Assembly (NCBI GenBank): GCA_004374725.1
Contig: SOKK01000066.1
Span: forward strand, 1 to 6,892
Direction: 5' to 3'
Length of the DNA stretch: 6,892 nt
From: Patescibacteria group bacterium
GTDB taxonomy: Bacteria > Patescibacteriota > SOKK01
The translations under genes and the position numbers were made by a program. Positions 1 through 5,628 of this stretch are shown one piece after another (position 1 is the first letter of the stretch; every line of letters starts with the position of its first letter). The notes beneath the pieces are model-generated. The model was not told where the DNA came from and did not search any database. It saw only the letters and a list, made by a program, of their open reading frames with translations.

Positions 1-5
1 TTTCG

Positions 6-34
6 TTGACACAAAGGCGTTTTTGTGCTATACT
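6..34 (+). promoter_or_regulatory. Sigma-70-type promoter of unit 1
   Basis: A perfect -35 box TTGACA (6-11) is separated by 17 bp from the -10 box TATACT (29-34). The -10 is extended by TG-C at 26-28 and has a T5 tract just upstream (20-24). Transcription should start near position 41, leaving a leader of about 97 nt before the first gene. The same T5-G-T-G-C core recurs at the promoter at 3779-3807. Confidence 0.82.
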
Positions 35-59
35 AAAGCAACAGTTAACTTTGTGATTA

Positions 60-91
60 TTGAAGTGGGGCGATTAAGTCTTAACCCTCAA
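60..91 (+). other. Possible leader stem-loop of unit 1
   Basis: Within the untranslated leader, TTGA (60-63) can pair with TCAA (88-91), GGG (68-70) with CCC (85-87), and TTAA (74-77) with TTAA (81-84) around a GTC loop. The helix is interrupted by unpaired bases and has no T-tract, so it is not a terminator. It may be chance or a minor stabilising or regulatory structure. Confidence 0.25.
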
Positions 92-137
92 TTGCGTGCT
101 TTTGGTGAGGTTTTTAGAAAATAAATAAAAAAATAAA

Positions 138-1766
138 ATGGCTGAAGGCAATTCTAAACCGTTTTTTGAACTAGATCCTGAAAGAAGAGAAGAAGCTTTA
201 AGAAGGGATCTTGCGGAAAGACCAGAAATTCCTCCCAGTGAGGTAAGTTTTCAAGAACCTCTTGAGAGTCCTCCCCCTGAAGAAGTTGAACAAACTCCAG
301 AGGAAAGATTTAAGCAATCATTCATTGAGCTATCTAAAATTTTAGATAAGTTGGTACCATTTTTGCCGGAGAAGTTTAAAGGAAGAAAAACACCTCCGGA
401 TTTTTATTTGAAGCATTTCCCAGAAGGAATGACCAAGGAGGACTACGAGTCGGCTTTACCGCTTGTTGAGGATACTGCGGAAGCAGCTAGGGCTGGACTT
501 GAGGAATTAGAGAAAAGTAGAGGGAGCTTGGACGAAAAAGAGCAGCAGCAAAAGGTAGTTGAAATTGTCAAAGGCGTTGGGGGGAATGTTAATAGTCTAT
601 TAGAGGATGTTAAGGGGAAAGTTTCAGAGAGAAAGAGGCTAGAAGAAGAAGCTAAGTATGCGAAGGAGCTTGGGGAAGAGAGATTTGAAGCAGGCGTTGG
701 AGAGAAGGCAAAAGAAGCTGAGGAGAGATTTGAAAAGTTTGAGAAAGCGCCAGAGAAACTGGAGAAGTTGCGAAAGGAAATTGAGAATCGCTATCGCCTG
801 ATTGGCCATCGGGAAGGGATGATTAAGTGGTTGGATGACGCTACAAAACCAGCATGGGAAGAGGACTTAGAAAAAATCAAAAGGGAAGTCGATGATTTAT
901 TTAGCGGATATCTGAATCGCCATATTGAATATGAGCAGGAAAAGAATAAAGCTCGAGGGGAAGAGGTTGAGTTGGATCGGGACTCTGTGAGTGAGAAATT
1001 AGTAGCAAGTTTCTCAGATGCTTACAAGGAAGGATATGATTACGGAGTTGCCCAGAAAGAGAAGTTTCCTTTACCGGAGCGGGAAGTTAAATTGGAGAAA
1101 AAGGCACTTTTTGAATGGGCAAGAAAAAAGCTTATGAGGCCTGTTGCCATCGCTCTTGTTGCGGTCGCTACTCTGCCAGTTGCGGCAAGGATGCGGGAGT
1201 ATTTGCAGAATTTAGATTGGGAGAAAGTAGATCCTGAAGAGATTATCAAGGCACCAATCAGATATATTGATGAGTTGCTGGGAGGACAGGAAACGGTAGT
1301 GACACCAACTCCTGAAATTACTCCCCAAGGAGTGGCAACCAGGCGAGCAGCCAAGGAAGTTGTTGAACCAACTCCAGTTAGTAGAACAGCTCGACGTCCT
1401 GAAGTGAAGGAAGAACCCACTGACACACGTCCACGACTTGAGCGTAGCTTGGAAGCAGTTGAAGAAGAAGATCAATTTCTGAAGGATTATTTAGGAGAGG
1501 ATTTAAAATATTATCGTCGATTTAGAGATTATCCTGCTTCTGATCTTTGGAAAGTTCTCATCAGTAATGGAACAGATACCCCGGATTATTTTGTGGAAGG
1601 TAAGAAGGATCGAGAGCGTTTGCAAGAACGGGTTGCAATTTATACTTTTGCAAAGGCTTTAGAGCCGGAGCTTAGAGAAGCCCAAGAGAATGGCACATTA
1701 GGTACTGATGCCATTGGGGATTTAATGAGTACTCGCCTTGCTCGCGAGCATGCCAGGGAGCGTTAA
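138..1766 (+). CDS. Large charged coiled-coil protein with one membrane segment, function unknown
   Basis: This 542-aa protein is not a family I recognise. Residues 1-60 are acidic and proline-rich. Residues about 110-330 are very rich in E, K and R, with long runs expected to form coiled coil. A single short hydrophobic segment at about 334-350 (RPVAIALVAVATLPVAA) follows basic residues KK-MR, which suits a cytoplasmic N-terminal part. After it comes a P/T/E-rich linker (about 388-428, with repeated TP and PTP), then a C-terminal helical region (about 430-542) with several aromatic residues (LKYYRRFRDYP). There is no signal peptide. The ATG is preceded by an A-rich stretch without a well-placed SD; the nearest GGTGAGG (104-110) lies 27 nt upstream and is too far. 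It is first in a two-gene unit with the 105-aa gene. It could be an envelope scaffold or an accessory part of the nearby pilin system, but that is inference from position only. Confidence 0.85.
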   Translation: MAEGNSKPFFELDPERREEALRRDLAERPEIPPSEVSFQEPLESPPPEEVEQTPEERFKQSFIELSKILDKLVPFLPEKFKGRKTPPDFYLKHFPEGMTKEDYESALPLVEDTAEAARAGLEELEKSRGSLDEKEQQQKVVEIVKGVGGNVNSLLEDVKGKVSERKRLEEEAKYAKELGEERFEAGVGEKAKEAEERFEKFEKAPEKLEKLRKEIENRYRLIGHREGMIKWLDDATKPAWEEDLEKIKREVDDLFSGYLNRHIEYEQEKNKARGEEVELDRDSVSEKLVASFSDAYKEGYDYGVAQKEKFPLPEREVKLEKKALFEWARKKLMRPVAIALVAVATLPVAARMREYLQNLDWEKVDPEEIIKAPIRYIDELLGGQETVVTPTPEITPQGVATRRAAKEVVEPTPVSRTARRPEVKEEPTDTRPRLERSLEAVEEEDQFLKDYLGEDLKYYRRFRDYPASDLWKVLISNGTDTPDYFVEGKKDRERLQERVAIYTFAKALEPELREAQENGTLGTDAIGDLMSTRLAREHARER

Positions 1767-1806
1767 GAAATGGCTAAACAAAATTTTTTAGGATTTTAAA
1801 ATACTC

Positions 1807-2124
1807 ATGCAAGACACCAAACAGAGAAAACAAAAAATTGATATCTTTAAAGAACTAGAGTTAGAAGACTTGCCTTTGGAAAAGAAAAAGGAATTGGTTG
1901 CTAAGATTTTCCGCGCTGTTCATATCAAGATGATTGAGCGAGTGCTGGACTTCTTGACTGAAGAGGAACAAACGGAACTCGACAAGATGCGCCAAGAAGG
2001 CCGCAATGCAGAAGAAGTTGAAAACTTCCTTAAAAGCAAAGTTCCTAATCTGGAAGTGATTGCCGAGGCGGAATTACGAGCTCTACTTGTGACTTTAAAA
2101 AAGGAAGTTAGAAAATTTAAGTAA
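1807..2124 (+). CDS. Small helical protein, DUF5663-like
   Basis: This soluble 105-aa protein has no signal peptide or membrane segment. It looks all-helical and charged: ELEDLPLEKKKELVAKIF, then a helix with ERVLDFLTEEEQTELDKM, then an acidic helix ending in FLKSKVPNLEVI, and a basic C-terminal helix. The pattern 'LEDLP-EKK-EL ... RVLDFLTEEEQ-EL ... FL-SKVPNLE' resembles DUF5663, a family of unknown function found mainly in CPR bacteria. I make that match from memory, not by search. It starts 40 nt after the coiled-coil gene and is followed at once by a terminator, so it closes unit 1. The SD is weak (AGGA at 1790-1793, about 13 nt from ATG), so translation may depend partly on the upstream gene. 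Its function is unknown; co-transcription suggests it could partner the coiled-coil membrane protein. Confidence 0.8.
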   Translation: MQDTKQRKQKIDIFKELELEDLPLEKKKELVAKIFRAVHIKMIERVLDFLTEEEQTELDKMRQEGRNAEEVENFLKSKVPNLEVIAEAELRALLVTLKKEVRKFK

Positions 2125-2148
2125 GTTTAAGTGATCACAAGTGGGTGG

Positions 2149-2178
2149 AAACAGGGTTTTAAGCCCTGTTTTTAGTTT
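2149..2178 (+). terminator. Rho-independent terminator of unit 1
   Basis: AAACAGGG (2149-2156) pairs with CCCTGTTT (2164-2171). The 7-nt loop can be tightened by two more pairs. The stem runs into TTTTT (2169-2173) and a second TTTT. It lies 24 nt after the stop codon of the 105-aa gene. Confidence 0.85.
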
Positions 2179-2196
2179 TAGAGCTAGCTAAACCCT

Positions 2197-2231
2197 ATCC
2201 GCTTACGCTTGAGGGCAGGCAGGCAGCGGAT
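2197..2231. repeat. Intergenic inverted repeat with a GGCA triplet-copy core
   Basis: ATCCGCT (2197-2203) and AGCGGAT (2225-2231) form a perfect 7-bp inverted repeat around a 21-nt loop. The loop contains two near copies of CGCTT(A/G) (about 2200-2211) and overlaps three tandem GGCA units (2214-2225). An outer pairing GGGTG (2143-2147) with CACCC (2234-2238) could enclose both this hairpin and the terminator. The G-rich tetramer composition is unlike the AT-rich surroundings. It may be a dispersed palindromic element, but only one copy is in the window. Confidence 0.5.
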
Positions 2232-2283
2232 TTCACCCATTAAGACATGTGAGATACTGTAGGTTTTATTTGTGGAGCTCAAC

Positions 2284-2312
2284 TTGCCCCAACAGGTTTT
2301 TTGCGCTAGAAT
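2284..2312 (+). promoter_or_regulatory. Sigma-70-type promoter of the solute-binding protein gene
   Basis: TTGCCC (2284-2289) and TAGAAT (2307-2312) are spaced by 17 bp. The sequence just upstream of the -10, TTTTTTGCGC (2297-2306), matches the T5-G-Y-G-C core of the other two promoters. Both boxes are less perfect than in the other two, so this is probably weaker or regulated. The expected start is near 2319. Confidence 0.65.
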
Positions 2313-2322
2313 AGAGCTAGCT
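2312..2322. promoter_or_regulatory. Candidate operator: TAGAGCTAGCT at the predicted transcription start
   Basis: The 11-mer TAGAGCTAGCT occurs here, over the expected transcription start, and again at 2179-2189, 133 bp upstream. Each copy contains the 8-bp palindrome AGCTAGCT. Two copies of a palindrome, one at +1 and one upstream, are the layout of a repressor site. No regulator is encoded in the window, so this is only a candidate. Confidence 0.3.
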
Positions 2323-2348
2323 TCTAAATTAAAAGTGAGGGGAAATCA

Positions 2349-3686
2349 ATGAAATTTCAATTAAAATTTTTTGCTTTACCTCTAGTTTTTATTCTAATTG
2401 TCGCCATTGTAGTGGGATGTGGTTGTAAGGCCGAAGATGAAGACGGTAAGTTTAGCTCCAAGGACAAAATCAACCTCACCTACTGGCGGCTTTTTGATGA
2501 CCGTGACACTATCCAGCCAATCATTGATGAGTATCAAAAGAAGAATAAGAACATTACCATCACTTACAAGAAGTTTTCTTACGAGGACTACGAGCGACAG
2601 GCAATTGATGAGTTAGCAGCCGGGAAGGGACCGGACATTTGGATGATTCAGAATGACTGGCTTCCCCGCCACAAAGACAAACTCACCCCAATGCCCGAAG
2701 AGATGATGAATACAGAAACTTACCGCACAACTTTTGTAGATGTTGCAACTGATGACCTTGTTGATGATAATCGAATTTATGGAATCCCTCTGACGGTTGA
2801 CTCGCTGGCACTTTTCTGGAATAAGGATCTTTTTAATAAAGCCGGGATTAGCCAGCCACCTGCAACCTGGGATGATTTAATCAAGGACGTTTCAAGATTA
2901 ACAAAGACCCGAGGCAACACCGTTAATCAGTCGGCAATGGCACTGGGAACAGCAACTAATGTTAGTTCAGCAGCGAATATTTTAAGTTGGCTGATGATGC
3001 AAAATGGCGCGACGATGATTGATGAGGCCAAGAACCAGGCAATCTTTAATGCTCGTCATAAAACCGAGGATGGTCAAGCTTATTATCCTGGTATCAGTGC
3101 GCTGGAGTTTTATACCAGCTTTGCGGATCCTGCGAAACAAACTTATTCCTGGAATTCCAGCATGTTAAATAGTATTGATGCTTTCTTAAATAGCAAGGCT
3201 GCAATGGTTCTGGCACCTTCTTTTCAGGTAAAAATGCTTCAGGTTAAGTCGCAGTCCAAAACGCCAAAATTACAATTTGATGTCGCACCGGCACCGCAAA
3301 TCAAGGATGGAATCACGGTGAACGCGGCAACTTATTTTGCTGAGGTTGTTTCTAAGAATTGCGAGAACCCAGATGCCGCTTGGGATTTCTTGACTTTTCT
3401 CTCTGACAAAGAGAATATGCAGAAATATCACGAGGCGACCCAACGTCCTCCCAGCCGTAAGGATTTAGTGGAGGGGTTTGCTAACGAGCAGTACTATGGT
3501 GTTTTCTCAGTCCAGGCGCCCTCGGCTAAAAGTTTTTACAAAGTTGATAGCAATGGGGTAGATCGGATCTTTGTTGAGATGATTACCTCTGTGAATAATG
3601 GTGAAAAGGCGAAAGATGCTATTGATAAAGCTGCTTCTGAGATTACAAAGTTAATGAGTGGGCAGAAGGCTGGGGGTGAGGAGTAG
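2349..3686 (+). CDS. ABC-transporter extracellular solute-binding lipoprotein, family 1
   Basis: This 445-aa lipoprotein has a basic N-terminus (MKFQLK), a hydrophobic segment at 8-23 and the lipobox VVGC with the lipidated cysteine at residue 24. The mature part has hallmarks of family 1 (MalE-like, SBP_bac_1) binding proteins: INLTYWRLFDD near 41-51, GPDIWMIQNDWLPRH at 94-108, YGIPLTVDSLALFWNKDLF at 144-162, PATWDDL at 171-177, and ENPDAAWDFLTFLSD near 349-363. The length is normal for the family. Such proteins bind sugars or similar solutes outside the membrane and hand them to a permease; the ligand cannot be read from sequence. A good SD, GAGGGG (2337-2342), lies 6 nt before ATG. The gene ends in two consecutive in-frame TAG codons. 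It has its own promoter and terminator, and no permease or ATPase gene is next to it. It either works with a transporter encoded elsewhere or has become a stand-alone surface binding protein. Confidence 0.92.
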   Translation: MKFQLKFFALPLVFILIVAIVVGCGCKAEDEDGKFSSKDKINLTYWRLFDDRDTIQPIIDEYQKKNKNITITYKKFSYEDYERQAIDELAAGKGPDIWMIQNDWLPRHKDKLTPMPEEMMNTETYRTTFVDVATDDLVDDNRIYGIPLTVDSLALFWNKDLFNKAGISQPPATWDDLIKDVSRLTKTRGNTVNQSAMALGTATNVSSAANILSWLMMQNGATMIDEAKNQAIFNARHKTEDGQAYYPGISALEFYTSFADPAKQTYSWNSSMLNSIDAFLNSKAAMVLAPSFQVKMLQVKSQSKTPKLQFDVAPAPQIKDGITVNAATYFAEVVSKNCENPDAAWDFLTFLSDKENMQKYHEATQRPPSRKDLVEGFANEQYYGVFSVQAPSAKSFYKVDSNGVDRIFVEMITSVNNGEKAKDAIDKAASEITKLMSGQKAGGEE

Positions 3687-3729
3687 TAGTTGTCAATTAT
3701 TAAGTGATAAGTGGTGGATAAGAGATAGG

Positions 3730-3757
3730 AGGCGGTGCAGTTAAGCATCGTCTTTTT
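3730..3757 (+). terminator. Rho-independent terminator after the solute-binding protein gene
   Basis: GGCGGTGC (3731-3738) pairs with GCATCGTC (3745-3752), with two G-U pairs, around the 6-nt loop AGTTAA. A TTTTT tract follows (3753-3757). It is 44 nt downstream of the stop codon and separates this unit from the pilin operon. Confidence 0.78.
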
Positions 3758-3778
3758 GTGATTATCAACTTAATATCC

Positions 3779-3807
3779 TTTACAGGAGCTTATTTTTGTG
3801 CTATAAT
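3779..3807 (+). promoter_or_regulatory. Sigma-70-type promoter of the pilin operon
   Basis: TTTACA (3779-3784) and a consensus TATAAT (3802-3807) are spaced by 17 bp. The -10 is extended by TG-C (3799-3801) and preceded by T5-G (3793-3798). Of the three promoters here it has the best -10, as expected for abundant structural subunits. The 15-mer TTTTTGTGCTATAAT differs by one base from that of the first promoter. Transcription should start near 3814. Confidence 0.82.
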
Positions 3808-3861
3808 TAAGTAACATCTTGACTGACAAAACAATCAACCAATTTAATCTAGTGTTGACCA

Positions 3862-3924
3862 AAAGACAACCATTTTTGTCTTTAAAGTTGAAACTCCTGG
3901 AGGCAGAAACCTTCCAACTTTTAA
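3862..3924 (+). other. Structured leader of the pilin operon (two adjacent hairpins)
   Basis: The leader is about 125 nt. AAAGACAA (3862-3869) pairs perfectly with TTGTCTTT (3876-3883). Immediately afterwards AAAGTTG (3884-3890) pairs with CAACTTT (3915-3921). Inside or competing with the second stem, TGGAGG (3898-3903) can pair with CCTTCCA (3910-3916). Neither stem has a T-tract, so these are not simple terminators. The second stem ends next to the SD AAGGA (3923-3927), so it could tune access to the first pilin start or stabilise the message. I do not recognise a known riboswitch class. Confidence 0.4.
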
Positions 3925-3936
3925 GGAAAGATTTTT

Positions 3937-4362
3937 ATGCCTAAGGAAAAGCGCAATCTAAAAAAGAGAAATAAATCTCAGAAGAGAGGAGTTGGTTTTT
4001 ACATTGGTTTGGTTTGTTTGATTTTAGGAATCATTCTTGTTCTTGCGACAGGAATTGCAACTGCTTTTAATTATATTGCGCCTGGAAGCGCTGCGGACTA
4101 TGAGCTCGGTTCAGGGAATGTTCGGGGGGTGACGTTATCGCAGTATATCATCGTTGTTTATAATTATGCTGCAAGTATTATTGGTCTTTTGGCAGTGGTG
4201 GTGATCATTGTTGCCGGTTATCGTTATATGTCGGCAATGGGGAATCCGCAGTACATTGCTGAGGCCAAGGCGATGGCAATGGGGGCCATCGCAGGTGTTG
4301 TTTTGGTGATTCTTTCCTATTTAATTTTATCTACCCTTAACCCAGGGACCGTAAGCTGGTAA
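3937..4362 (+). CDS. VirB2/TrbC-like pilin 1 of the array (T4SS_pilin type)
   Basis: This 141-aa membrane protein is first in a run of seven related genes. It has a strongly basic N-terminus of about 18 residues, a hydrophobic segment (about 21-45), a short polar stretch (about 46-68), a second membrane helix (about 70-94), the family loop GYRYMSAMGNPQYIAEAK (94-111) and a third hydrophobic helix (about 112-134). The two C-terminal helices joined by a small charged loop are the pilin core of VirB2/TrbC-like proteins. It differs from its neighbours in its long K/R-rich start and in lacking a clear AxA signal-peptidase site, so the first helix may be retained. The SD AAGGA lies 9 nt before ATG. 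It could be a membrane-anchored assembly or base subunit rather than a processed filament subunit; that is inference. Confidence 0.85.
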   Translation: MPKEKRNLKKRNKSQKRGVGFYIGLVCLILGIILVLATGIATAFNYIAPGSAADYELGSGNVRGVTLSQYIIVVYNYAASIIGLLAVVVIIVAGYRYMSAMGNPQYIAEAKAMAMGAIAGVVLVILSYLILSTLNPGTVSW

Positions 4363-4363
4363 A

Positions 4364-4726
4364 ATGGAAAAGAGAAAGCTTTTACAATTAGTTTTGGTAG
4401 GGGTGGTCTCTTTGGTCTTATTGATGCCAGTTGTTTATGCTGCTGATGGAGGACTTGTTCCAGAGAGTGCCAAGGACCCCGCTTCGGTAAATATTAAGGA
4501 TGTCCGGCAGACAGTTGTGAATGTGATTAACTGGCTTTTGGGATTTGCTGCAGTTGCTGCAACTGGATTTTTGATTTTTGGTGGATACATGTGGATGTCT
4601 TCAGGTGGTAATGCCGAGCGGATTGAGGATGGAAAGCGGATTATAATCGGGGCGATCATTGGTTTGTTAATGATTATTTTAGCAGCGGTGGTTGTGAATA
4701 CAATTATTGGAGTATTTGGGAAATAG
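4364..4726 (+). CDS. VirB2/TrbC-like pilin 2 of the array
   Basis: This 120-aa protein has a typical signal peptide (MEKRK, hydrophobic core 6-24, probable cleavage after VYA at residue 26). The mature product would be about 94 aa: a short acidic extracytoplasmic stretch, a membrane helix (about 50-74), the loop GGYMWMSSGGNAERIEDGK (73-91) and a second helix (about 93-117). Size and layout match processed VirB2-type pilins. The ATG lies one base after the stop of the previous gene (TAA-A-ATG) and has no recognisable SD, so translation is probably coupled to pilin 1. The usual aromatic residue in the loop is W here (YMW instead of YRY). Confidence 0.87.
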   Translation: MEKRKLLQLVLVGVVSLVLLMPVVYAADGGLVPESAKDPASVNIKDVRQTVVNVINWLLGFAAVAATGFLIFGGYMWMSSGGNAERIEDGKRIIIGAIIGLLMIILAAVVVNTIIGVFGK

Positions 4727-4753
4727 TTCAAAGTTTAGAGTTCAAAGTTCAAA
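4726..4753 (+). repeat. Tandem 7-bp repeat between pilins 2 and 3
   Basis: Four consecutive heptamers cover the gap, starting at the last base of the preceding stop codon. Three are exact GTTCAAA (4726-4732, 4740-4746, 4747-4753) and the second is GTTTAGA (4733-4739). The array is followed by AGGG and an A-rich stretch before the next start. It lies in the only part of the first five-gene stretch where the genes are not tightly joined. Copy number could vary between strains and change spacing ahead of pilin 3. Confidence 0.75.
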
Positions 4754-4771
4754 AGGGAAAAATAGAAATTG

Positions 4772-5245
4772 ATGAAAACAAAAATTAAATTTAAAATCTT
4801 TAGTTTTCTAGTGTTGGGAGTTATGGTTTCACTTTCTTTGGGTACGGCAGTTCTGGCGGCTTCCGGAGAGATTGCAGTTACGGAACAGCAACAGGACTGG
4901 TCGGATCGTTGGGACAAGACTAAGGAGGGTGCGACAGGGAATGCTCCTCCATCTGAAGATGCTGATCCCAAGGAGGGACTTGGCAGTGGCAAATTACCTA
5001 ATTTTGCAAGGGCCTCTAGTTTTCGTGGAGTGATCTCGCTAGTCATAAATGCTCTTCTTGCGATTGCTTCTACGATTGCCGTGATTTTTATCATCATTGG
5101 AGGTTATCAGTATGTTACTTCGGGATCAAACTCGGAAGCCCAGGGTAAGGCCAAGAAAACCCTTGTTTGGGCGGTCGCGGGATTAGTGGCAGTTATTCTT
5201 TCCGCAGTGGTGGTCAATACTTTAATTTCTTTATTTGGGAGTTAA
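4772..5245 (+). CDS. VirB2/TrbC-like pilin 3, with a long hydrophilic extracytoplasmic region
   Basis: Read from the ATG at 4772 this is 157 aa; a TTG one codon earlier (4769) is possible but less likely. The signal peptide has a basic start (MKTKIKFK), a hydrophobic core and probable cleavage after VLA at residue 29. What follows is unusual for the array: about 50 hydrophilic residues (30-82) rich in Q, D, E, G, P and K, including EQQQDWSDRWDK and PPSEDADPKEG. Then come a membrane helix (about 86-110), the loop GGYQYVTSGSNSEAQGKAKK (110-129) and a second helix (about 130-154). The SD is poor: AAAAGGG (4751-4757) lies 14 nt upstream. It is the largest mature pilin of the set and could display its acidic segment at the surface or pore. 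Confidence 0.86.
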   Translation: MKTKIKFKIFSFLVLGVMVSLSLGTAVLAASGEIAVTEQQQDWSDRWDKTKEGATGNAPPSEDADPKEGLGSGKLPNFARASSFRGVISLVINALLAIASTIAVIFIIIGGYQYVTSGSNSEAQGKAKKTLVWAVAGLVAVILSAVVVNTLISLFGS

Positions 5246-5246
5246 A

Positions 5247-5627
5247 ATGAATCGCTTTCTTAAATCAATTTGTTTATTTCTGATTTTAGCAGGAGTTTTG
5301 ATAGCAGGTAATGCTTTGGCCGTTGCTAAGGTTGCCCCTGGTGATGTTGGTTCCCAGATCCCAACCGCTGAAGATTCTGGAGCACCTTTTAGTTCGCAGT
5401 TGGCAACGGTGATTAATGTTCTTCTGGCTCTTGCTTCCACAGTGGCAGTGATCTTTATTATTATTGGTGGTTACCGCTATATTACTTCAGTTGGTAATCC
5501 CGAGGAGGAAAAGAATGCCAAGCGGATGATTTGGTATGCCGTGATTGGATTGGTAATTGTTATTCTCTCCTTCGCCTTGGTAAATTTTGTTGATCGTTTA
5601 ATTACAAGCGGTGATACTGGACTCTAA
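5247..5627 (+). CDS. VirB2/TrbC-like pilin 4 of the array
   Basis: The gene encodes 126 aa from the ATG at 5247, which is one base after the stop of pilin 3 (TAA-A-ATG). A TTG four codons earlier would overlap the upstream gene and adds nothing recognisable. The signal peptide covers about 1-25 with cleavage after ALA (25) or AVA (27). A short extracytoplasmic stretch precedes a membrane helix (about 51-74), the loop GGYRYITSVGNPEEEKNAKR (74-93) and a second helix (about 94-117), with a polar tail RLITSGDTGL. It resembles pilin 3 closely around the first core helix (VINVLLALASTVAVIFIIIG here against VINALLAIASTIAVIFIIIG there). That suggests a fairly recent duplication, with divergence of the exposed part. 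Confidence 0.87.
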   Translation: MNRFLKSICLFLILAGVLIAGNALAVAKVAPGDVGSQIPTAEDSGAPFSSQLATVINVLLALASTVAVIFIIIGGYRYITSVGNPEEEKNAKRMIWYAVIGLVIVILSFALVNFVDRLITSGDTGL

Positions 5628-5628
5628 A

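Noticed and set aside
1040..1475. Minus-strand open frames opposite the coiled-coil gene.
   Set aside because: They lie wholly inside a well-supported gene, have no promoter or SD, and their compositions (runs of S, T, F and C) look like antisense translations of the E/K/P-rich coding strand.
1770..1799. A nine-codon reading frame (MAKQNFLGF) between the coiled-coil gene and the small helical gene.
   Set aside because: It has no SD and no conservation argument, and short frames of this size arise by chance in AT-rich gaps.
2175..2186. GTTTTAGAGCTA matches the start of the type II-A CRISPR repeat of Streptococcus pyogenes.
   Set aside because: It is a single copy with no spacer-repeat array, no tracrRNA-like partner and no cas gene. 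It arises from the terminator's T-rich tail running into the AGCTAGCT palindrome, so it is coincidence.
4435..5440. Minus-strand open frames opposite the pilin genes.
   Set aside because: They are antisense to clear pilin coding sequence, several span gene junctions, and they show no signal or domain pattern of their own.
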